From Candidatus Iainarchaeum sp. (GTDB lineage Archaea; Iainarchaeota; Iainarchaeia; Iainarchaeales; JAAZKV01), in NCBI GenBank assembly GCA_018691995.1, contig JABHJM010000048.1:1-9623 (forward strand): a stretch of 9,623 bases of DNA, given 5' to 3'. Both the position numbers and the translations under genes were made by a program. Position 1 is the stretch's first letter, and every line of letters starts with the position of its first letter. Shown here one piece after another: positions 4,123 to 9,623 of this stretch. The notes beneath the pieces are model-generated. The model did no database searches. It was not told the DNA's origin and saw only the letters and a program-made list of their open reading frames with translations.

Positions 4123-5451
4123 ATGAAGAAATTTTTAGTATTGGGGGTATTACTCTTAATGTGTATGTTCGCATATGCGGAAGACATTTACATTTCTGGA
4201 AATCCGCCACTTGGTGTAACGATTGACAGCACTACTTTCGATATGTCAACAAGAGAATTAAATGTAAAAACAGTTATCCAAAACACAACTGAAAAGTTTT
4301 ACAACAACATAAATTATGAAATTGCTCTCTTTCATGGAGATGCTTTAGCAGAAGAAGGATTTCTTTTTGAACCACTAGAATATGTAATAAGTGGAAAAGG
4401 AAAAATTGCTGAACTAAATCCTAAGGGCATATCAGTTCTTGACTTAAATTATACTCCTCCAGAAACAATTGAAAACGGAAAATATTTTTTGATTCTTTAC
4501 ATTCTTGACGAGGAAGGAACTCCACTTGGAGATGATTATGCAAATAATGCTGTTTTTATGACTGGGAGAGGTGGATTTGTTCCAGCATTAAGAGGTTACT
4601 TCAAAACATCAAATGGTTATGACTCTTTATTATTTGGATGGTTTATTGAAAAAGAAGAAAAACCACAAATAATTATTCCGCTTGAAGAAAACTTAAAATT
4701 CAAAGAAAGAATTTTAAAAGAAAATATTATTGCAGAAATAAATGTTTACAGTGTTAGTTTTGAAAAACAATTAGTTCACAGTTATGGAAAAAAAGGACTA
4801 ACAATTTCAGAAGATTCTGAAAAAGGACAATCAGTAATTTATGAACTCCTTCCAGGAGAATGGACAAAAGCAGGACCGTATGAAGTTGAAATGAAATTGT
4901 TTGACTCTCAAGGAAAAGAAATTTCAAAATCAATAATTGCAAGGTGGTTAGTTAAAGGATTCTTTTCAAGAATTGATGAAATAAGATCAAGCACAAATTA
5001 TTATACTTCGCTTGCTCCAGTTGATTTAGAAGTTGAAGTAGTGTCTTGGGTTCCAACAGGTTCTAAAAAAATAAAAGTTATGGCAACAATTGTTGGAGAA
5101 GAAAATGAATATACATTAGAAAAAGAAATTGATGTTTCTTCTCAAGAAAACTCAGTTGTGAAATTTACCGAATTAATTCCTTCTGAATTAAAAGTAAAGA
5201 ATATTCTAGTTTCAATCGAAAGTGAAGAAGAAGAACTATTAGATCAAAAAACTTTTGAAATTACAAATGAATCAAAAATTGTTTCAGGAGAATTTTTCAC
5301 TTCCATAAAAGATACTTCGCCTGATGAAAACAAACCATTTGTAGAATCTCCTGAAAATGGAGAAATACCAATCATTTTAATTGCATTAATTGTAATAATA
5401 ATTATTGTTGTGGGTTTTGTTCTAATGAAAAAGAAAGGTGATTCTAAATGA
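4123..5451 (+). CDS. Secreted, C-terminally membrane-anchored Ig-like protein
   Basis: The 442-residue product starts with a clear signal peptide (MKKFLVLGVLLLMCMFAYA, cut likely after A19) and ends with one membrane segment (about 415-434, IPIILIALIVIIIIVVGFVL) plus the basic tail MKKKGDSK, giving an outside-facing, cell-anchored topology. The mature part is almost all beta-strand-like and can be read as about three Ig/CARDB-like domains (roughly 20-130, 130-255, 275-385), with a short acidic linker before the anchor. Apart from the signal-peptide cysteine it contains no cysteine, unlike the two proteins encoded after it. No catalytic motif is visible. It is the first gene of a three-gene operon and its stop overlaps the next start (ATGA). 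I do not recognise a named family. A structural or binding role in the cell envelope is inference from topology. Confidence 0.9.
   Translation: MKKFLVLGVLLLMCMFAYAEDIYISGNPPLGVTIDSTTFDMSTRELNVKTVIQNTTEKFYNNINYEIALFHGDALAEEGFLFEPLEYVISGKGKIAELNPKGISVLDLNYTPPETIENGKYFLILYILDEEGTPLGDDYANNAVFMTGRGGFVPALRGYFKTSNGYDSLLFGWFIEKEEKPQIIIPLEENLKFKERILKENIIAEINVYSVSFEKQLVHSYGKKGLTISEDSEKGQSVIYELLPGEWTKAGPYEVEMKLFDSQGKEISKSIIARWLVKGFFSRIDEIRSSTNYYTSLAPVDLEVEVVSWVPTGSKKIKVMATIVGEENEYTLEKEIDVSSQENSVVKFTELIPSELKVKNILVSIESEEEELLDQKTFEITNESKIVSGEFFTSIKDTSPDENKPFVESPENGEIPIILIALIVIIIIVVGFVLMKKKGDSK
5437..5442 (+). promoter_or_regulatory. Ribosome binding site GGTGAT for 5448
   Basis: GGTGAT lies inside the end of the previous gene, 5 bases before ATG 5448. 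With the ATGA overlap it indicates coupled translation. Confidence 0.65.
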
Positions 5452-6284
5452 ATCGAGAGGGTAAGGCATTTTCTCAAAAAATTATGCTGTTGTTAATTTT
5501 GGTTTTTATTTCTTTACTTGTTTTTGGTCATAGTGGGGGCAGGCCATCAACAACAAAAATTGAAGGACTTTCATACTCAAGTAATATTTGGTGCGGAGAC
5601 AATCAAACAGTTAGGGCAAAAGCATGTGTCTATTGTGGAACATGTATGAATGGAATGAGCGGATACTTTAGAATTTACTATCCAACAAATACTCTGGTTT
5701 ATAGTTCTCGTATGGGTGATCAAGGACACAATTGGGACAAACTTTGTTGGGGGCCTTACCAAAAATCATTTCCAGTTTCTGGTCCAGAAGGACAGAAATC
5801 TTTCAAAATAACAGCTAGTCTTGTTAATGGTTGTCACTGTGATGCGTCAAGCACATCAACAACAAGATACTTTACATGTACTGATCCAAACCCTCCACCA
5901 GTGGTTAATTCAATTGCAATAACTAATCCTAATACAAGAACAGGAAATCCACCAACAACTGATATTACTTTAAGAAATAGGCTTAGTGCTGAAACAAAAG
6001 AAATTGTTCAGTGTTATGGTTCTGGAAGCGATGAAAGAAATGATGGTTCTGAGGGAGTAATAGTTAATTATTCTTTTTCTTTAAAATATAAATTGCCAAG
6101 CGGTACAAGAGTAAGTATGACTAATGTTACAGATTATATTTCAATTACAACCGGTGATTTAGGAAGTGGAGTAAAATATGAAAACTTTGAATTAATAAAA
6201 AGAATTCCAGTGGGGTCAGAAATTTATTGTAGACTAGTAGTTACTGATGAAGAAGGGGCAACAGGCTCAGGGGAATCATTGTAG
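5448..6284 (+). CDS. Cysteine-rich secreted protein, two domains, no C-terminal anchor
   Basis: The 278-residue product has a hydrophobic signal segment (about 11-27, KIMLLLILVFISLLVFG) and no other membrane span, so it is probably released or held by its neighbours. Domain 1 (about 37-144) is cysteine-rich and includes CVYCGTC (60-66, a CxxCxxC pattern), C49, C100, C129/C131 and C144, fitting disulfides or metal binding outside the cell. After a proline linker, domain 2 (about 152-275) has one cysteine pair (IVQCYGSG and EIYCRLVV) and matches a domain in the next protein (its residues about 529-650): VVNSIAIT against VIDSIDIN, IPVGSEIYCRLVVTD against YPVGTRFYCGVTVGD. It overlaps the previous gene by 4 bases and leaves 8 to the next. 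The family is not recognised. Confidence 0.88.
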   Translation: MNREGKAFSQKIMLLLILVFISLLVFGHSGGRPSTTKIEGLSYSSNIWCGDNQTVRAKACVYCGTCMNGMSGYFRIYYPTNTLVYSSRMGDQGHNWDKLCWGPYQKSFPVSGPEGQKSFKITASLVNGCHCDASSTSTTRYFTCTDPNPPPVVNSIAITNPNTRTGNPPTTDITLRNRLSAETKEIVQCYGSGSDERNDGSEGVIVNYSFSLKYKLPSGTRVSMTNVTDYISITTGDLGSGVKYENFELIKRIPVGSEIYCRLVVTDEEGATGSGESL

Positions 6285-6288
6285 GTGA
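6284..6288 (+). promoter_or_regulatory. Ribosome binding site GGTGA for 6293
   Basis: TAGGTGA joins the stop codon of the previous gene to a GGTGA motif that ends 4 bases before ATG 6293. Confidence 0.7.
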
Positions 6289-6292
6289 AAAA

Positions 6293-9200
6293 ATGAGAAA
6301 ACTAAATTTTATGTTGCTGTTTTTTATGATATTTCTTCTGTTGATGCCGATAATTTTTTCAGCATACTATCCTCCAACAAAAGAAAATTGTAATCTAAAT
6401 GATTATGCTTATGATCTTGGAATATATATAGGTGATTCAATATCTTTTAGTCTTACACAACTGGATGACATAGTCCGATTAAAATTAGATAATGCATCAG
6501 AAAAAACAATTTGTGATCAAGCATTCACCTGTCCAACCTGTCCAACTCCTCATAAGTGTCCGGATGGGTCTCAGACAGATTTAACAGCGACCTACACAAA
6601 TATATCTTATGGTCCGCATGAACTAAAAGTTGAGCTAGAAGATTCATACTATGGGAATGTTGTGATTGAATCACAGACAACTTTTGGAACAAGTCAGCAT
6701 AATTGGAATGCTTACTGGGCAGCTAACTGGGTAGGAGAAGGCCCAAAATGTTCTGACACAGCATATGGTGAAATCAGAGGTTGTAATTTTTTTGATGGGT
6801 TATGGTGTTCAAATGACTATCCTGGATGTAGTGATTCGTCAACATGTTATCATGAAACAACAGCAAAAAATTCTATGACTTACTCTTTTTGTGTTCAAGG
6901 AAATGAGACGTGTAATAATGTAGATGATGATTGTGACACTCTTGTAGATGAAAATACTGACGGAACTTCTTTGTTCCAAACATGTTCAGTTGATATTGAC
7001 ATTAATGGAATAATTGATACTTGCGGTGGTGGAACACAAACTTGTTCTGCTGGGAGTTATGGTAGTTGTATTTTTCCGACGGAAATGTGTGATGGGATAG
7101 ATAATGATTGTGATGGCTTCAAAGACAATGGTGTTGGAATGGAATGTATTCAAAATGCAAAAGAGTGTCTAAGATATGAATGGCAAGCGAATAGAAATGT
7201 TTGTGTGGAATATGGTGCACAAATCTGTGATGCTGCCTGCCACTATATTCCAATTGCAAATGAAGCGCCAAGAGTTTCGATAATGGGCCCTTATTCAGGA
7301 CAAGTAGGTGCTAATATTGACATAAGTGGTTCTTGTTTTGATAGTGATGGGGCCATTGCAACATGCGAATGGTTTATTGATAATCAAAGTGCTTGTTCAT
7401 TCACAGAACAAACAATAAGTGGGATTGGAACAGCAAATGCTACAGCAACTGCAAAAGTAAGTTGTTCTCCAGCAGTCAATACAAATGTAAGGCTTGTTGC
7501 AATGGATAATGATTTTGATGCTGCAGAAGCAGTGTCACTCCTTTCAGTTTATCAACCAACAAGTGACAGTCCAAAAATAACTGTAATAAATACTCCCCCG
7601 TCAATTCCAGAATTAAGTACAATTAATAATCGAAATATTGACAATGGGAATTTAAATTTAACAATTGCAATTCCACTTGACCCAGACACTGGATTTAGTG
7701 GAGGTCAGACAATTTATTATTCAGCATATCTTTCGCCAAACGAGTCTACCTTTCCAGCGCTTTCAACAAGTAGGACTATTTTGAAAACAGGTCTTGATAG
7801 GAGTGTTGACAATTGTGTTTCTTTAAGAGTTAATGATGGTGAATCAACAGTTGATTCAACAAATGTTGAATGTCTTCCAGTGATTGATTCAATTGACATA
7901 AATAATGCATCAACTGTTGGTGCACTTAATGGTACAAAATGGATAAAAAATCATTTTGGAGGGGCAGATGCTTATGAAAGAGTATTATGTTCTTTTGTAG
8001 CACATGATAAAGACAATATAGATGGTAGAAGTACTAGTCAATTGGATTACAATGTTGTTTTGTATGCGAAGCAATCAGGTGCAGAAAAAGTATTTGTTGG
8101 AAATAAAGTTAATACAATGAATAGTGGAAGCACAATTAATGAATATTTCACAATTAGTAAGTATCCAGGAACAAACCACACTTATCCTGTTGGAACAAGA
8201 TTTTATTGTGGGGTAACAGTTGGTGATTCTTTCTTAGAAGATAAATTAGTTTCATTTAATGATTCATCGTGGGTAATAAAAGGGCTACTTGAAGGAGACA
8301 CTACTCCTCCAAATGGTTTTATTGAAGTAGTAAACACAATTCCATATATGCCTTCGCAAGGTGTGCTTGATAGGTATGGTAATGGAACAAGACTTGGGAC
8401 AACAATTGGAGAATCAAATGATCCAGATGTGTTTGATTCATTAGAAGGTGGACAAGTTCTAAATTATTATGGTAGAATTTATGAAAAGTTTTATCCTCCA
8501 GTGGATAATGATTATGGAACTAATTTAATTCTTGGAGATTTTAATGAACCAGATGATGGTATTAGATTCTTTTCAATTCCTCTTCTAAGAGAAAGAGAAT
8601 TTACTTTTGAAGGAAGAAGTTTTGACGGGATGGAATACTCTCCATTTGTAGATTATAATAGTGATGAAACTCCTTTCCAACCAGTGTGTGAGGATCTTGG
8701 TTTTGATGCAAATGTTGTGAGTGTTGATTGTGATAATCCAGTTGGAAAAACTTCAGTTGTATTTGAAGTTACTTGTGATAAGCATGTTGAGATGAATGAA
8801 GATTGGCTAGTTCAAATAAATAGTATTTTGATTAAAGAAAATGATTTTGTAATTGGAAGTTCATTAACAAATCAAGTAAATGATTGTAATAATGAAAAAC
8901 AATTTGTATATGCAGTGATTGATAAAAGTGTTAATACAATTTATTCTGCAGAATTAGAATATGGTGGAACATATAATTCTCAAGACCTTGAATGTACTTA
9001 TACAAGAAATTATGATCAAGTCGTTGCAGTAACAAATTGTGGTGAAGATCCTACTGACCCAACACCAACAGATTCGTGTGCTTTAGCAGGGTTTGTTCCA
9101 ATAATTCTTGATGCGAATATAGAAGAGACACAAACAAAGGTTACTTTCCAATTTGTATGTAGTGATGATTCAACAATTAATAATATTACATTCCAGGATT

Positions 9201-9472
9201 CTGATGGTGAAATAGTTAACTTGGTTCCAATTTCTCCTGCAATAAATTGTACAAGTATTCCAAGCACTTATGTTGCAGTTATGGATTCAATTGAGATTGG
9301 AGCTTATGGTGTTGAATTTGATTATACTCACGCGTCAGATACTTGTTCAAAAAAACTTGGAGTTGGAATAACTGATGAAGGAGCATCAAGTATTCCTGAT
9401 TCAAATTTGTTTGTAATTGTTTTAGTACTAATTATAGTTTCAATTGTAATGGTAAAAGAAAAAAAGAAATAA
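6293..9472 (+). CDS. Large multidomain surface protein with MopE-type metal-binding motifs and C-terminal anchor
   Basis: The 1059-residue protein has a signal peptide (1-23, ending IIFSA) and one C-terminal membrane span (about 1039-1054) followed by KEKKK, so nearly all of it lies outside the cell. Between these come: a Cys-rich region (33-200, including CPTCPTPHKC); two MopE-type motifs, ETCNNVDDDCDTLVDE (205-220) and EMCDGIDNDCDGFKD (264-278), separated by the usual TQTCSAGSYGSC spacer; a PKD-like domain (about 325-418); an Ig-like stretch (430-528); a domain shared with the 5448 product (529-650); another region (670-795); and two copies of a roughly 100-residue domain (about 799-905 and 929-1025). 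MopE motifs (Methylococcus copper protein family) bind metal in known members; that is family knowledge, not shown here. More than a dozen N-x-S/T sites suggest glycosylation. It is the last gene of the operon. It probably acts in adhesion or as a surface scaffold (inference). Confidence 0.92.
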   Translation: MRKLNFMLLFFMIFLLLMPIIFSAYYPPTKENCNLNDYAYDLGIYIGDSISFSLTQLDDIVRLKLDNASEKTICDQAFTCPTCPTPHKCPDGSQTDLTATYTNISYGPHELKVELEDSYYGNVVIESQTTFGTSQHNWNAYWAANWVGEGPKCSDTAYGEIRGCNFFDGLWCSNDYPGCSDSSTCYHETTAKNSMTYSFCVQGNETCNNVDDDCDTLVDENTDGTSLFQTCSVDIDINGIIDTCGGGTQTCSAGSYGSCIFPTEMCDGIDNDCDGFKDNGVGMECIQNAKECLRYEWQANRNVCVEYGAQICDAACHYIPIANEAPRVSIMGPYSGQVGANIDISGSCFDSDGAIATCEWFIDNQSACSFTEQTISGIGTANATATAKVSCSPAVNTNVRLVAMDNDFDAAEAVSLLSVYQPTSDSPKITVINTPPSIPELSTINNRNIDNGNLNLTIAIPLDPDTGFSGGQTIYYSAYLSPNESTFPALSTSRTILKTGLDRSVDNCVSLRVNDGESTVDSTNVECLPVIDSIDINNASTVGALNGTKWIKNHFGGADAYERVLCSFVAHDKDNIDGRSTSQLDYNVVLYAKQSGAEKVFVGNKVNTMNSGSTINEYFTISKYPGTNHTYPVGTRFYCGVTVGDSFLEDKLVSFNDSSWVIKGLLEGDTTPPNGFIEVVNTIPYMPSQGVLDRYGNGTRLGTTIGESNDPDVFDSLEGGQVLNYYGRIYEKFYPPVDNDYGTNLILGDFNEPDDGIRFFSIPLLREREFTFEGRSFDGMEYSPFVDYNSDETPFQPVCEDLGFDANVVSVDCDNPVGKTSVVFEVTCDKHVEMNEDWLVQINSILIKENDFVIGSSLTNQVNDCNNEKQFVYAVIDKSVNTIYSAELEYGGTYNSQDLECTYTRNYDQVVAVTNCGEDPTDPTPTDSCALAGFVPIILDANIEETQTKVTFQFVCSDDSTINNITFQDSDGEIVNLVPISPAINCTSIPSTYVAVMDSIEIGAYGVEFDYTHASDTCSKKLGVGITDEGASSIPDSNLFVIVLVLIIVSIVMVKEKKK
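6905..6952 (+). other. MopE-type metal-binding motif 1 (in 6293-9472)
   Basis: Residues 205-220 read ETCNNVDDDCDTLVDE, matching the E-x-C-(N/D)-x-x-D-x-D-C-D-x-x-(V)-D-E pattern. The second position group is NN rather than the more usual DG. Confidence 0.75.
7082..7126 (+). other. MopE-type metal-binding motif 2 (in 6293-9472)
   Basis: Residues 264-278 read EMCDGIDNDCDGFKD, an almost perfect family motif except that the final glutamate is replaced (KDNG instead of VDEG). Confidence 0.8.
8687..9367 (+). repeat. Tandem pair of about 100-residue Ig-like domains (in 6293-9472)
   Basis: Residues 799-905 and 929-1025 align: C-x2-LGF/C-x2-AGF openings, TSVVFEVTC against TKVTFQFVC, INSI against INNI, QFVYAVIDKSVNTIYSAELEY against STYVAVMDSIEIGAYGVEFDY, and a closing cysteine (C901, C1018). 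The DNA is diverged, so this is an old protein-level duplication. It sits just outside the membrane anchor. Confidence 0.65.
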
Positions 9473-9488
9473 TTATTTTTTCTTTTTA
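9473..9488 (+). terminator. T-rich end of the surface-protein operon, inside the opposing gene
   Basis: Directly after the TAA at 9470-9472 comes TTATTTTTTCTTTTTA. Archaeal transcription commonly ends at such T runs. The same bases encode the stop and the lysine tail (KKKK) of the minus-strand gene, so one short stretch serves both. Confidence 0.45.
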
Positions 9489-9623
9489 GTAAAATCTTTA
9501 AATTGTAATGGAGAACCGTATGCAATATTGTTTTCCTTCACACTTTTGTAAATAGTTGTATTTGCAGGAACAATTGCATTATCTCCAATTGTAACTCCCG
9601 GTAAAATAAAAGCACGAGCTCCA
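9473..9623 (-). CDS. C-terminal end of a hexapeptide-repeat (left-handed beta-helix) acyltransferase-like protein
   Basis: Read on the minus strand, the frame enters from the right edge and stops at TAA 9475-9473 after 49 residues: GARAFILPGVTIGDNAIVPA, then NTTIYKSVKENNIAYGSPLQ, then FKDFTKKKK. The start is outside the window. This is the standard end of LbH acetyl/acyltransferases such as maltose, serine or sugar O-acetyltransferase-like enzymes, where a last hexapeptide coil (LPGVTIGDNAIVPA) is followed by a 'V-K-x-N-x-I-A-Y-G-x-P' exit, the common form being V-P-x-N-x-I-V-x-G-N-P-A. The substrate cannot be inferred; in an envelope-gene setting, a sugar-modifying or nucleotide-sugar acetyltransferase is a reasonable guess. 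It converges with 6293-9472, the two stop codons being adjacent. Confidence 0.85.
   Translation of the reverse strand, partial: GARAFILPGVTIGDNAIVPANTTIYKSVKENNIAYGSPLQFKDFTKKKK

Noticed and set aside
6665..6892. Possible second shared domain between the 5448 product (49-144) and the 6293 product (about 75-200)
   Set aside because: Only a short GHNW/QHNW match and general cysteine richness are visible, and the cysteine spacing does not line up.
1..9623. CRISPR arrays, insertion sequences, tRNA or rRNA genes
   Set aside because: No regularly spaced repeats, transposase-like frames, terminal inverted repeats or cloverleaf patterns were found on either strand by reading.

Overview
The window looks like a piece of an AT-rich archaeal chromosome, most likely from a DPANN-type lineage (Woesearchaeota/Pacearchaeota-like; the rank is inference). 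The support is an Alba chromatin protein, a form III RuBisCO large subunit, TATA boxes about 25-45 bases ahead of starts, GGTGAT-type ribosome binding sites, and a run of secreted, C-terminally anchored surface proteins.

Layout. Positions 1-1367 hold two consecutive, apparently paralogous genes. The first is present only as its last 131 codons. The second encodes a membrane-anchored protein with a glutamine-amidotransferase-like (ThuA/DUF4350-like) alpha/beta domain. Positions 1368-1655 are non-coding but rich in perfect hairpins, including a three-hairpin run ending in a T tract. Alba follows (1656-1967) with a hairpin/T-tract terminator, then RuBisCO (2076-3386) with its own TATA box and GGTGAT site. 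All RuBisCO active-site residues are recognisable, so the protein is predicted active, probably in AMP/nucleoside-derived ribulose-bisphosphate metabolism rather than a Calvin cycle. A coiled-coil plus winged-helix protein (3490-3981) is apparently translated from a leaderless mRNA. Its promoter and start codon carry three TCATGA palindromes, suggesting autoregulation.

Positions 4123-9472 form a tight three-gene operon (ATGA overlap, then an 8-base gap). The first product is an anchored Ig-like protein without cysteine after its signal peptide. The second is a cysteine-rich secreted protein with no anchor. The third is a 1059-residue protein with two MopE-type D/C metal-binding motifs, a PKD-like domain, a domain shared with the second protein, a tandem C-terminal domain repeat and a C-terminal membrane anchor. 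Together they look like a cell-envelope complex. At the right edge the last 49 codons of a hexapeptide-repeat (left-handed beta-helix) acyltransferase-like gene run on the minus strand, meeting the big gene stop to stop.

The most unusual signal is non-coding. An 18-base bulged hairpin occurs twice (1438-1455 and 4037-4054), and all four stem differences between the copies fall into two compensatory base-pair changes. It follows another strong hairpin and precedes T-rich sequence in both places.
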